NCBI RefSeq assembly: GCF_040215725.1
Contig: NZ_CP157967.1
Location: 2,946,501 to 3,010,500 of the forward strand
Direction: 5' to 3'
Origin: Rhizobium sp. ZPR4
Lineage (GTDB): Bacteria; Pseudomonadota; Alphaproteobacteria; Rhizobiales; Rhizobiaceae
DNA length: 64,000 bases
Under the pieces are notes generated by a model that saw nothing but the letters and a program-made list of their open reading frames with translations, was not told the DNA's origin and ran no database searches. Every line of letters starts with the position of its first letter. The first letter of the stretch is position 1. The position numbers were made by a program, and so were the translations under genes. Shown here in pieces: positions 49,694 to 58,271 of the stretch.

Positions 49694-50422
49694 ATGCGCG
49701 TCGTCGTCACCCGCCCTCGGCATTCGGGTGAACGCACCATGCGGCGGCTGGCGCAGCTGGGACACGACCCCCTGCTGCTGCCGCTGGCGGAACCTGTCCA
49801 TAATGCCGAGGAAGCAAGACGAGCGCTCCTGGCCACGCAGGGTGCCGTCGCCGTCACCAGCGCCGAAGCGATCCGGGCGCTTTCGCTATTGGACTCTGAT
49901 CTTAAGTCCCATCTTGATCGCCGCCTCTTTGCCGTCGGAAAGGCGACAGCTAAAGAGGCGGGTGATCTCGGATTCAGTGATATCGCCATATCCGAAGGTG
50001 GCGGCACAGAGCTTGCCGCTATGATTTCCAGCCATCCTTCAGGCTTGAACAACGGTCCGCTCCTCTATCTTGCAGGCTTTCCGCGGGCGGCCGGCTTCGA
50101 AGCCGGACTGGCTGAGCGGCATCTGCCTTTCCTGACCGTCGAATGCTACCGAATGCAGGATATCGTCCCCGACGACGCCGTTCTTCGCCGGCTTTTCTCA
50201 GACACCCGCGCCGATGCCGTGCTGCTTTATTCTCACGAGACCGCCAAGCGTTTTTTCAGCCTGCCTTTCGTCGCCCACAACCCGACGGCTTTTGCCGAAA
50301 CGCGGTTTCTCTGCCTGAGCGAAGCGGTCGCCGGCGCGGTTCCAGAGGTGCTGCGAGCCCATGTCGATATCGCCGATATGCCGAATGAAGACAGGCTTAT
50401 GGCGCTTCTGATCCATGCGTAA
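49694..50422 (+). CDS. hemD: Uroporphyrinogen-III synthase
   Basis: The 242-residue two-lobed enzyme cyclises hydroxymethylbilane with D-ring inversion. It begins MRVVVTRPRHSGERTMRRLA; VAVTSAEAIRAL and VLLYSHETAKRFF fit the family's sparse conserved segments. It starts 6 bp after hemC. Low identity is normal for HemD; the position makes the call firm. Confidence 0.9.
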   Translation: MRVVVTRPRHSGERTMRRLAQLGHDPLLLPLAEPVHNAEEARRALLATQGAVAVTSAEAIRALSLLDSDLKSHLDRRLFAVGKATAKEAGDLGFSDIAISEGGGTELAAMISSHPSGLNNGPLLYLAGFPRAAGFEAGLAERHLPFLTVECYRMQDIVPDDAVLRRLFSDTRADAVLLYSHETAKRFFSLPFVAHNPTAFAETRFLCLSEAVAGAVPEVLRAHVDIADMPNEDRLMALLIHA

Positions 50423-50501
50423 AGTCGCAATTTTGATGTAAGGCCTTTCCATAATCGTCTTGTCTGTCTAACTTCGCTGCAGCGCATGAAAAGAGGACCT
50501 C

Positions 50502-51782
50502 ATGGTATCGCGAAAAACGCCTAACCATTCGAAGCCCAACGACGAACCGGTCACGATCGATCTGGAAGCCGAAAAAACTGCGCAGGACGCAGCTCCCGAG
50601 GATTTGACCGAGCGCAGCCATGGCGAGCTTGGCGGCTCCTCGGCCGATGAAGTGGAAATGCCGCTTGAAACGGAGAAGGAACCACTTCGCGAGGAGGCTC
50701 AGGAGTCTATCTTCGGTGCCGCGCCGGAAGAACCGCAAACAGCAGCGGCGCAGCAGGCCGATCCTCCGCCTTCCCATGCCGAACATCCGTCTCATACGGA
50801 GCGGCCGCAATCGCGTGAAGGCTCGACGTCAGGCCTTATCGCGGCCGGCATCACCGGCGGCCTGATCGCCCTCATCTGCGCCGGCGCCTTACAGTATGCG
50901 GGCTTCCTGCCTGGCGGCCGCGCAAGCAAAGAAAGTTCTACCGAGATCACCGCATTGAATGCGGAGATCGACGGCCTCAAGCAGAGCATCGCCAATCTCG
51001 CCGCCGCGCCGGCAGCCAAGCCCGACGAGGCGCTTGCCGCTCGCGTCGCAGCGCTTGAAACGAACGCTGCCAACGGCGCTTCGGCAAGTGGTTCGGGTGG
51101 AGCCGCAAATCCTGCTTCAGAACAGAAGATCGCTTCGCTGACCAGCGAGGTCGAGCAGCTGAAATCGGATCTCAGCAAGGCAACGCAGAGCCAGGCAAGC
51201 TCGGATGCCGAAGTCAGCAAGCGTCTCGACGACGCCGAAAAGAAGCTGAGCGGACCGAGCCAGGAGAGCGCTGTTGCCCGCGCCATCGCAGCTGCAGCAT
51301 TGAAGGCCGCGATCGATCGTGGCGGGCCGTTCCAGCCGGAGCTCGACACCTTCGCCAATGTTGCGCCGGACGACCCGGCCGTTGCCGATCTCAAGAACTT
51401 CGCCCAGACCGGCGTCCCCTCCCGCGCCGACCTGATCCGTCAGGTTTCCGATGTCGCGACCGCAATCGTCGCGACGGCACAGACAGACGATCCGAACCAG
51501 AGCTGGAGCAGCCGGCTGATGTCGGGCGCAAAATCGCTGGTCCAGGTCCGCGCCGTCGGCAACGTCCCCGGCGACAGCATCGACGCCGTCGCCGCCCGCT
51601 TCGAGGACAAGGTCAGGAATGGCGATCTGCCAGGCGCGGTAACCGAGTGGAACAGCCTGCCTGATGCGGCCAAATCCGCCTCGGCCGCCTTCAAGCAATC
51701 GCTGGAGGCCCGCATCCGCGTCGAGGATCTGGTAAGCGACGCCCTGTCGAAGGCGATCGCCAATACCGGGAAACAGAATTAG
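50502..51782 (+). CDS. Mic60/mitofilin-like inner-membrane protein
   Basis: The 426-residue protein has an acidic Pro-rich N-terminal cytosolic part and one membrane segment (LIAAGITGGLIALICAGALQ) near residue 115-135. A coiled coil follows (EQKIASLTSEVEQLKSDLSK), then a C-terminal mitofilin-type domain (NVPGDSIDAVAARFEDKVRN...AVTEWNSLPD). Alphaproteobacterial Mic60 homologues lie between hemD and hemY and are linked to membrane curvature, the likely origin of mitochondrial MICOS. It starts 80 bp after hemD with AGAGGA. Identification rests on layout plus context. Confidence 0.82.
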   Translation: MVSRKTPNHSKPNDEPVTIDLEAEKTAQDAAPEDLTERSHGELGGSSADEVEMPLETEKEPLREEAQESIFGAAPEEPQTAAAQQADPPPSHAEHPSHTERPQSREGSTSGLIAAGITGGLIALICAGALQYAGFLPGGRASKESSTEITALNAEIDGLKQSIANLAAAPAAKPDEALAARVAALETNAANGASASGSGGAANPASEQKIASLTSEVEQLKSDLSKATQSQASSDAEVSKRLDDAEKKLSGPSQESAVARAIAAAALKAAIDRGGPFQPELDTFANVAPDDPAVADLKNFAQTGVPSRADLIRQVSDVATAIVATAQTDDPNQSWSSRLMSGAKSLVQVRAVGNVPGDSIDAVAARFEDKVRNGDLPGAVTEWNSLPDAAKSASAAFKQSLEARIRVEDLVSDALSKAIANTGKQN

Positions 51783-51830
51783 AGCATGATGCCGAAAAGT
51801 GTGAGCGGTTTTCGGACAACATCATGCTCT
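51781..51830. repeat. Palindromic repeat (AGAGCATGATG...CATCATGCTCT)
   Basis: AGAGCATGATG (51781-51791) to CATCATGCTCT (51820-51830), with inner CCGAAAA/TTTTCGG. Typical of rhizobial intergenic repeats; it overlaps the stop of the Mic60-like gene. Confidence 0.75.
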
Positions 51831-51843
51831 ACCTATTTGATTT

Positions 51844-51894
51844 TAGAGCGGATTCAGATTTTCGATCGTTACGATCTAAAATCATCCGGCTCTA
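51844..51894. repeat. Second palindrome before hemY
   Basis: TAGAGCGGAT (51844-51853) and ATCCGGCTCTA (51884-51894) bracket an inner TCGATC/GATC dyad. A different family from the repeat at 51781, only 13 bp away. Confidence 0.65.
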
Positions 51895-51910
51895 ATGACG
51901 GAGCGCAGCA

Positions 51911-53518
51911 ATGATCAGACTGCTTATCTTCGCCATTTTCGTCCTGGCTCTCGGCTATGGCTTCTCCTGGCTGGCGGATCGCCCCGGCGATCTCTCGCTG
52001 GTGTGGGGCGGCCAGCTTTACCAGACGAAGCTCATCGTCGCCGCCGCGATCCTGATTGCGCTCATCGCCGCCGTGATGATCGTCTGGTGGTTCGTGCGGC
52101 TGATCTGGACCTCGCCTTACTCCGTCACCCGCTATTTCCGCGCCCGCAAGCGCGATCGCGGCTACCAGGCGCTCTCTACCGGCCTGATCGCCGCCGGCGC
52201 TGGCAATTCGCTGCTCGCCCGCAAGATGGCGGCGCGCACCCGCGGCCTCATCCGCGCCGATCAGGAGCCGCTTATCAATCTCCTCGAAGCGCAGGCTGCC
52301 TTGATCGAAGGCAAGCACGACGAGGCACGCCAGAAATTCGAACTGATGGCCAACGATCCCGAGACGCGCGAACTCGGCTTGCGCGGCCTCTACCTTGAAG
52401 CCAAGCGCCTCGGTGCGCACGAAGCTGCGCGGCAATATGCCGAAAAGGCGGCCGACCAGGCACCCTACCTGCCCTGGGCGGCGCAGGCGACACTGGAATA
52501 TCGCAGCCAGGCCGGTCGCTGGGATGACGCCATCAAGCTCCTCGACCAGCAGAAGGTCGCCCATGTCGTCGATAAGACGACAGCCAATCGCCAGCGCGCC
52601 GTGCTGCTGACGGCACGCGCCAACGACAGGCTGGAAAATGATCCTACCGGCGCGCGCGACGATGCGCTGTCGGCATTGAAGCTCGTGGACGACTTCGTGC
52701 CGGCGGCACTGATCGCCGCCAAGGCACTCTTCCGCGAAGACAAGGTACGCAAGGCGGCCTCCACCCTTGAGCAGGTCTGGAAGGCGCATCCGCATCCCGA
52801 GATCGGCAAGGCCTATGTGCGAGCCCGCAGCGGCGATTCCGTCCTGGACCGTTTGAAGCGCGCCGAAAGGTTGGAGGCGATCCGCCCGAACAATGTCGAA
52901 GCACTGCTGTTGACCGCAAAGGCGGCGCTGGATGCCGGCGATTTCGCCAAGGCACGCGCCAAGGCCGAAGCCGCCGCACGGATCGATGCGCGCGAAGGCG
53001 CTTTCCTGCTTCTCGCCGATATCGAGGAGGCCGAAAGCGGCGATCAGGGCCGTGTCCGCCACTGGATGGCACAGGCACTGCGCGCGCCGCGCGATCCGGC
53101 CTGGGTTGCTGATGGCTTCGTCTCGGAAAAATGGCTGCCGCTGTCGCCGATCACGGGCCGTCTCGATGCTTTCGAATGGAAGGCACCCTTCGGCCAGATC
53201 GATGGGCCAGTGGAAGAAGGCTCCACGGTGTCCGTCGATGCGGCGCTGAAATCACTGCCGCCGGTGCGCGAGACTGCTTCCGCAACCGTCGCAGAGAAGC
53301 CAAGTTCACCGAAAGTTGCATCGCCGGCCACCAATACCTATGTCATGGAATTGGAACCCGCTGTGGCGAAACCATCGCCGAGCACATCCGAAGCAGCGCT
53401 GAAACCGGCGCAACAGGAGTCGGAGTCCCGCCCCTTCTTCGGTGGTGCGCCGGATGACCCGGGTGTGAAGGATCACAAACTTGAGCCGGAACCCAAGACG
53501 CGGCTCAAGTTGTTTTAG
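51911..53518 (+). CDS. hemY: HemY-like heme-biosynthesis membrane protein
   Basis: The 535-residue protein has two membrane helices near the start (ILIALIAAVMIVWWFV lies in the second) and then TPR-like helical repeats (KARAKAEAAARIDAREGAF, QARLGHMLL-type segments) through about residue 400. A Pro/Ala-rich tail follows. HemY-N-domain proteins of this type are needed for, or near, heme synthesis, but are not the protoporphyrinogen oxidase of Bacillus with the same name. GGAGCGCAGCA precedes the start. It follows hemC-hemD-Mic60. Confidence 0.88.
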   Translation: MIRLLIFAIFVLALGYGFSWLADRPGDLSLVWGGQLYQTKLIVAAAILIALIAAVMIVWWFVRLIWTSPYSVTRYFRARKRDRGYQALSTGLIAAGAGNSLLARKMAARTRGLIRADQEPLINLLEAQAALIEGKHDEARQKFELMANDPETRELGLRGLYLEAKRLGAHEAARQYAEKAADQAPYLPWAAQATLEYRSQAGRWDDAIKLLDQQKVAHVVDKTTANRQRAVLLTARANDRLENDPTGARDDALSALKLVDDFVPAALIAAKALFREDKVRKAASTLEQVWKAHPHPEIGKAYVRARSGDSVLDRLKRAERLEAIRPNNVEALLLTAKAALDAGDFAKARAKAEAAARIDAREGAFLLLADIEEAESGDQGRVRHWMAQALRAPRDPAWVADGFVSEKWLPLSPITGRLDAFEWKAPFGQIDGPVEEGSTVSVDAALKSLPPVRETASATVAEKPSSPKVASPATNTYVMELEPAVAKPSPSTSEAALKPAQQESESRPFFGGAPDDPGVKDHKLEPEPKTRLKLF

Positions 53519-53563
53519 AGCAATTCCAGCAAAACTGCGCAGCGGTTTTGCGCCCGGAATTGC
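53519..53563. repeat. Palindromic repeat (GCAATTCC family), copy 1
   Basis: GCAATTCCAGCAAAACTGCG to the right arm CGCCCGGAATTGC. The same family appears inverted at 54889-54931. It starts immediately after the hemY stop. Confidence 0.7.
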
Positions 53564-53631
53564 AGGAAGACGAAAAGATCGAGCATGGTGCCCCAAGAAC
53601 CCTGCTCTGCTTGTTTTGAGAATGGAAACGG

Positions 53632-54117
53632 ATGTTCGAACGCTTTCAGGAATTCCTTCATAACCTGACCCAGGACCATCCCAAATCCGGCTTTGCACCC
53701 GACGACCCGCGCGTCGCGGTCGCAGCGCTCTGTATCCAGGTCATGGAAGCCGACGGCAAGATCGAGAACAGCGAGAAGAAGCGGCTGCGCAAGCTCCTGA
53801 AGGAGCAATATGGCCTTGATGGCCGCAAGCTCGATCAGCTGATCGCGGCCGGCGAAGAAGCCGAAAGCGAGGCCGTCGACTACTATCGCTTTACCTCGGA
53901 CCTAAAGCGCCATCTTGACAGCACCCAGCGGCTCGAACTGCTGGGCATCCTCTGGGATATTGTCTATGCCGACGGTGAGCGCAGCGAGATGGAAGACCAT
54001 GCCATCTGGCGCATCGCCGACCTCATGGGCATTTCCGATCGCGAGCGCATCATGAAGCGCCAGGAAGCAGCCGCCCGCGCGCCCGGTTCCAGGGTGGAGA
54101 CAGGCAATGATGATTGA
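53632..54117 (+). CDS. TerB-family protein
   Basis: The 161-residue acidic helical protein fits TerB: AALCIQVMEADGKIENSEKK and WDIVYADGERSEMEDHAIWR carry the two conserved Asp/Glu metal-binding motifs. TerB-like domains are linked to tellurite resistance and membrane-associated stress signalling, but no other ter genes are here. It overlaps the next gene by 11 bp. GGAAACGG precedes the start. Confidence 0.88.
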   Translation: MFERFQEFLHNLTQDHPKSGFAPDDPRVAVAALCIQVMEADGKIENSEKKRLRKLLKEQYGLDGRKLDQLIAAGEEAESEAVDYYRFTSDLKRHLDSTQRLELLGILWDIVYADGERSEMEDHAIWRIADLMGISDRERIMKRQEAAARAPGSRVETGNDD

Positions 54118-54835
54118 AGCGCCGAAGAGCGCCGGCCGCCCGATCTTGATCGTGCTCCATCAGGAGCGCTCCAGCCCCGGCCGCGTTGGCCAGATGCTGC
54201 TGGAAAAAGGCTTCGATCTCGATATCCGCCGCCCGGTCCTCGGCGACCGCCTGCCCTCGACGCTCGAGGCCCATGCCGGCGCCGTGGTCTTCGGCGGCCC
54301 GATGAGCGCCAACGACCCGGATGAATTCATCAAGGCCGAGACCGATTGGCTGAAGGTTCCCCTCAAGGAAAACCGGCCTTACCTCGGCATCTGCCTTGGC
54401 GCGCAGCTCCTCGCCCGCCATCTTGGAGCCAAGGTGAAGGCCCGCGAAGACGGCAAGACCGAGATCGGCTGGTATGGACTACAGCCGACGGAAAAGGGTC
54501 GGCTGCTGATGCGCTGGCCGCAGATGGTCTATCATTTCCATCGCGAAGGCTTCGAGCTGCCGCATGGCGCCGACCTGCTGGCAACAGCCGAGACCTATCC
54601 CAACCAGGCCTATCGCTACGGCACCAATGCCTGGGGCCTGCAGTTCCACGCCGAACTTACGCGCGCCATGATGCAGCGCTGGGTCGTGCATGGCGAGCAC
54701 CGCTTCTGCATGCCGAACGCACAGCAGGGCCGCGAACATCTGGAAGGCCGCATGATTTTCGACGCCGCGCTCAAGACCTGGCTGTCGGAATTCCTCGACC
54801 TCGTCTTCGAGGGCAAGCAGGCAATGGCGGCTTAG
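54107..54835 (+). CDS. Class I glutamine amidotransferase-like protein
   Basis: The 242-residue single-domain amidotransferase has the nucleophile C96 in YLGICLGAQLLARHLGA and the triad His in LQFHAELTR. VVFGGPMSANDPDEF is the early oxyanion region. Stand-alone members (GMP-synthase-like) may free ammonia for an unknown partner. It overlaps TerB by 11 bp, so they are translated together. The joint role is unknown. Confidence 0.85.
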   Translation: MMIEAPKSAGRPILIVLHQERSSPGRVGQMLLEKGFDLDIRRPVLGDRLPSTLEAHAGAVVFGGPMSANDPDEFIKAETDWLKVPLKENRPYLGICLGAQLLARHLGAKVKAREDGKTEIGWYGLQPTEKGRLLMRWPQMVYHFHREGFELPHGADLLATAETYPNQAYRYGTNAWGLQFHAELTRAMMQRWVVHGEHRFCMPNAQQGREHLEGRMIFDAALKTWLSEFLDLVFEGKQAMAA

Positions 54836-54870
54836 AGTGTTTCCGCTTTTCTCCGAATCGCGAAAACGCT
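54833..54870. repeat. Short palindrome after the amidotransferase gene
   Basis: AGAGTGTTTCCGC...GCGAAAACGCTC, an imperfect hairpin overlapping the stop codon. Likely another rhizobial intergenic repeat. Confidence 0.5.
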
Positions 54871-54888
54871 CCAGCCTTTTGTTTCTGC

Positions 54889-54931
54889 GCAATTCCGGGC
54901 GGAAAACCGCTATGCACTTTTCCTGGAATTG
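54889..54931. repeat. Palindromic repeat (GCAATTCC family), copy 2, inverted
   Basis: CAATTCCGGGCGG at the left and CCTGGAATTGC at the right. Reverse-complemented it matches copy 1 at 53519 in both arms and the inner AGCGGTTTT. The two copies bracket the TerB-amidotransferase pair. Confidence 0.7.
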
Positions 54932-54934
54932 CTT

Positions 54935-55564
54935 CTAAAGGCCCTCGCCTGACGAAAGCACGCGGCCGAATTCATCGATCGCCCCACGGATTGCAGACGC
55001 ATATTGCTTCAGCTTCTCCGCATCGGCCATAAGGGCATCCCTGACACCTCTCGGAATCTCAAGCTGCACCCCAACCTGCCGCTGGCCGCGATTGCAGATA
55101 TTGCCGGCCGAAGCTCCCGCGAGCGCCTCCCCCTTCTTTCTCGCAACCGCAACAAATCCATCCCGGCGAAGCGCGTCTGCGATCAGATCACGTAGCGATA
55201 CATCAAGCCCGCCGATCCAGCTTGACTGCGGATCGTCCCGATCCGCTCGGCCATGAACGGCGATGACGATTGCTGAATTGGCAACCAGATCGTTTGCAAT
55301 CGGCTCATCGAAATTCTCGGAAGTGACGTGCAGCTCATGATGGAGCCGCGCCGGATCGAGCCCTTCGAAACGATAAAGGGAGAACCGTTCATCCGCGATC
55401 GCAAGCGCGATCTCGGATGTGGCAGGCTCGATGAAGCCGCCATGGGGAACGATGACGGCGACAGGCGATGATCGATCCACGATACGGATGCGGTAATCGA
55501 CGCCTTCGGTCTCATACTCGCGAAGAGCCGAAAACGAATTGTATCGATCCGGCAGCCTCGTCAT
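54935..55564 (-). CDS. Poly-gamma-glutamate hydrolase-like protein
   Basis: The 209-residue protein has VIVPHGGFIEPATSEIA, ELHVTSENFDEP, VIAVHGRAD and GVQLEIPRGVRDAL. These match the zinc-dependent phage poly-gamma-glutamate hydrolase group (DUF867), where His/Glu residues bind metal. Such enzymes may cut gamma-glutamyl or amide polymers. The start at ATG 55564 has GAGGAG upstream, and the gene is 10 bp after the MFS gene. No capsule genes are nearby, so the substrate is not obvious. Confidence 0.8.
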   Translation of the reverse strand: MTRLPDRYNSFSALREYETEGVDYRIRIVDRSSPVAVIVPHGGFIEPATSEIALAIADERFSLYRFEGLDPARLHHELHVTSENFDEPIANDLVANSAIVIAVHGRADRDDPQSSWIGGLDVSLRDLIADALRRDGFVAVARKKGEALAGASAGNICNRGQRQVGVQLEIPRGVRDALMADAEKLKQYASAIRGAIDEFGRVLSSGEGL

Positions 55565-55574
55565 TACGCGCTCC

Positions 55575-56831
55575 TCAGGCCGGCTGCGGCTCACCGTCGC
55601 GGTCGGGCGCGTTCAGGCTGTCGATCCGGCGGAGCTGCGGGAAACCTGTGGCCCAGAGGATGGCGACCGTCAGCGTGCCGAGTCCGCCAATCACCACGGC
55701 AGGGATCGCGCCGAAATAATGCGCCATGGTGCCGGCGCGAAATTCGCCAAGCTCGTTCGACGCGCCGACGAAGACCATGTTGACGGCATTGACGCGGCCG
55801 CGGACGTGATCCGGCGTCCAGAGCGTAATCAGCGTTTCGCGGACATAGACCGAGATCAGGTCGGAGGCGCCCATGATGGCGAGAGCTGCGATCGACAGCC
55901 ACGGGGTATGCGAGATGCCGAAAACCAGGGTTCCCAAGCCGAACATGGCAACGCCGACAAACATGCAGATGCCGGCGCGATTGCGGATAGGGTAGGTCGC
56001 CAGAAACAGGCCCATGGCGATCGCGCCGAAGCTCGGCGCTGCGCGCAGCATGCCGAGACCCCAGGGGCCAAGCGTCAGGATATCACGCGCATAGATCGGC
56101 ATCAGCGCGACTGCGCCGCCGAGCAGCACGGCGAAAAGATCGAGCGAGACCGCACCGAGCACCACTTTTTCCGACCAGATGAAGCGGAAACCGGCGAGCA
56201 TCTCGTTGAGGCTCCGCCGCTCATGCGCAACACGCTGCTGCGGCTTCGGGATCAGGAAGGTCAGCACCGAACCGGCCGCAAAGAAAAGGACGGCCACGGT
56301 ATAGGCGACATTGGCACCGATACCATAAAGCAGACCGCCGGCCACGGGGCCGAGGATGGCGGCGGCATCCCATGACATCGAGTTCCAGGTAATCGCATTC
56401 GTCAGGTCTTCGGGCGGGATCAGATTGGGCGCCAGCGACTGCATGGCCGGCGTCATGAAGGCGCGCTCAATGCCGAAAACCGTGAGGATCAGAAACACCG
56501 GCAGCGGGGCGAAGGTGCCCGATACGGTCAGGAACAGCAGCGCGGCCGCGCAGAGGGTACCGACGAAAATGCAGATCGCGGAAATCAGGCGCCTGTTGTA
56601 GCGGTCCGCAACCGTACCCGTCACCAGGATCAGCAACAGCGACGGCAGGAACTGCACAAGGCCGATCAGACCAAGATAGATCGGCTGACCGGTGTGCTCA
56701 TACATCTGCCAGCCAACCGAGACGCTGACGACCTGCGTGGCAAAAGCCGTCAAAAATCGCGCGAAGAAGAAATAAGTATAGGCAATGTGCCTGAAGGCGG
56801 CAAACCGGTCTCCGCTGGCAGCGAACGACAT
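55575..56831 (-). CDS. MFS transporter
   Basis: The 418-residue protein has about twelve membrane helices, beginning FAAFRHIAYTYFFFARFLTA. GWQMYEHTGQPIYLGLIGLV, GTVADRYNRRLISAICIFVG (the MFS A-like motif G-x3-D-R-x2-R) and FLATYPIRNRAGICMFVG mark the family. It resembles EntS-type exporters. It probably exports a small molecule by proton antiport. It is co-transcribed with the hydrolase-like gene downstream. Confidence 0.9.
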   Translation of the reverse strand: MSFAASGDRFAAFRHIAYTYFFFARFLTAFATQVVSVSVGWQMYEHTGQPIYLGLIGLVQFLPSLLLILVTGTVADRYNRRLISAICIFVGTLCAAALLFLTVSGTFAPLPVFLILTVFGIERAFMTPAMQSLAPNLIPPEDLTNAITWNSMSWDAAAILGPVAGGLLYGIGANVAYTVAVLFFAAGSVLTFLIPKPQQRVAHERRSLNEMLAGFRFIWSEKVVLGAVSLDLFAVLLGGAVALMPIYARDILTLGPWGLGMLRAAPSFGAIAMGLFLATYPIRNRAGICMFVGVAMFGLGTLVFGISHTPWLSIAALAIMGASDLISVYVRETLITLWTPDHVRGRVNAVNMVFVGASNELGEFRAGTMAHYFGAIPAVVIGGLGTLTVAILWATGFPQLRRIDSLNAPDRDGEPQPA

Positions 56832-56967
56832 GGGACGAGACTTTCCGACGCGGCCGCTAGCGCAAATGCCGGCCTTTTAAACATGATTCAACATGCTTCG
56901 GAGCATGGGACTTGCCCGTTTAGTCGCCAATGTCTACATGTCTGTCAACCGCGAATTGGAGACGGAT

Positions 56968-57261
56968 ATGCTCGCCTTATTTCAAACCATTGATCTGGCT
57001 TTGAATCTTTATACCTGGATCTTGATCGCCAGCGCCATCTTTTCCTGGCTCTATGCGTTCAACGTCATCAATTCGAGCAATCAGTTCGTCAGCTCCATCG
57101 GCAACTTCCTTTATGCGGTCACTGAGCCGGCCCTGCGCCCGATCCGCCGTATCCTGCCGGATCTCGGCGGTATCGATATCTCGCCGGTCATCCTGCTGCT
57201 CATCATCTTCTTCATCCGCTCGCTGATGTGGAATTCGATCGTGCCCTTGTTCCTGCGGTGA
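56968..57261 (+). CDS. YggT-family membrane protein
   Basis: The 97-residue protein has two membrane segments, [20 protein letters not shown] and [17 protein letters not shown], with the loop [20 protein letters not shown] that defines YggT. It is linked to osmotic shock or cell division in other bacteria. The ATG at 56968 follows GGAGACGG; a longer in-frame start at 56893 is less likely. It overlaps yggU by four bases. Confidence 0.92.
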   Translation: MLALFQTIDLALNLYTWILIASAIFSWLYAFNVINSSNQFVSSIGNFLYAVTEPALRPIRRILPDLGGIDISPVILLLIIFFIRSLMWNSIVPLFLR

Positions 57262-57575
57262 ACAAAGCCTGGCAGGCCTTTCCGGATCACCTCCGGCTTT
57301 CCGTGCGGCTCACGCCCAATGGCGGGCGTGATGCGATCGATGGGCTGGAAGCCGGCAGCGACGGCGATTGCTATTTGAAGGCGCGTGTCTCGGTCGCGCC
57401 GGAAAAGGGCAAGGCCAACAAGGCGCTCATCGCCCTGCTTTCAAAGAGCCTCGGCATCCCCAAATCCACGCTTACCCTCGTCGCTGGGGACACGGCGCGC
57501 AAAAAAATCCTCCGGATCGAGGGCGAACCGGAGGATTTGATAAGAAGGCTTTGCGCCGTAACCGAAGGCGGCTGA
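57258..57575 (+). CDS. YggU/DUF167 family protein
   Basis: The 105-residue protein has [33 protein letters not shown] and [20 protein letters not shown], the DUF167 signature. The start GTG at 57258 overlaps the YggT stop (GTGA). The function is unknown; the fold is a small alpha/beta domain. Its stop abuts the ppa stop with no gap. Confidence 0.9.
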   Translation: MNKAWQAFPDHLRLSVRLTPNGGRDAIDGLEAGSDGDCYLKARVSVAPEKGKANKALIALLSKSLGIPKSTLTLVAGDTARKKILRIEGEPEDLIRRLCAVTEGG

Positions 57576-58112
57576 TCAGGCCTTCGTGTTCTTCGCGCGC
57601 TCGATGGCTTCGACAATGAGCTCGCCGGCTTCCTTCGAACCCTTCCAGCCGAAGATCTTGACCCACTTGCCGGGCTCCAGATCCTTGTAGTGCTCGAAGA
57701 AGTGCTCGATCTGCTTCAGCGTGATCTCGGGCAGGTCGGTATATTCCTTGACCTTGTCATAGCGCATCGTCAGCTTCGGCGCGGGAACGGCGATGATCTT
57801 CTCGTCCTTGCCGGAATTGTCTTCCATCATCAGCACGCCGATCGGGCGAACATTGATGACGCAGCCCGGGACCAGCGGACGGGTGTTTGCGATCAGCACG
57901 TCGATCGGGTCGCCGTCGTCGGAGAGCGTGTGCGGAACGAAGCCGTAATTGCCCGGATAGGTCATCGGCGTGTAGAGGAAACGGTCGACGACCAGCGTGC
58001 CGGCCTCCTTGTCCATTTCGTACTTGATCGGATGACCGCCGACCGGCACTTCAACGATGACGTTGACGTCTTCGGGCGGGTTCTTGCCAATGGAAATCGC
58101 GTCGATACGCAT
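57576..58112 (-). CDS. ppa: Inorganic pyrophosphatase
   Basis: The 178-residue family I enzyme hydrolyses pyrophosphate with Mg. [20 protein letters not shown] carries the metal-binding Asp residues, and [19 protein letters not shown] the early block. Normal length. Convergent with yggU, with stops adjacent. It drives biosynthetic reactions forward in the cytosol. Confidence 0.96.
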   Translation of the reverse strand: MRIDAISIGKNPPEDVNVIVEVPVGGHPIKYEMDKEAGTLVVDRFLYTPMTYPGNYGFVPHTLSDDGDPIDVLIANTRPLVPGCVINVRPIGVLMMEDNSGKDEKIIAVPAPKLTMRYDKVKEYTDLPEITLKQIEHFFEHYKDLEPGKWVKIFGWKGSKEAGELIVEAIERAKNTKA

Positions 58113-58271
58113 GCTTGTCCCCTAAATAAGGATGGTTGCCGCCAGCCAAATAATAGGATTCATCCCGCAACGCAACAACGCATCGGGAAACAGGCGGATT
58201 TACTGCAGATTTAAAACGCTACAGCGACGTTTTGCATGTCCTATATGACGCGCGGCGCGGTAGGTGCCCGC

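Noticed and set aside
53519..54931. Composite transposon bounded by inverted repeats
   Set aside because: The repeats are short intergenic palindromes also seen elsewhere in the window style; there is no transposase and no target duplication was seen.
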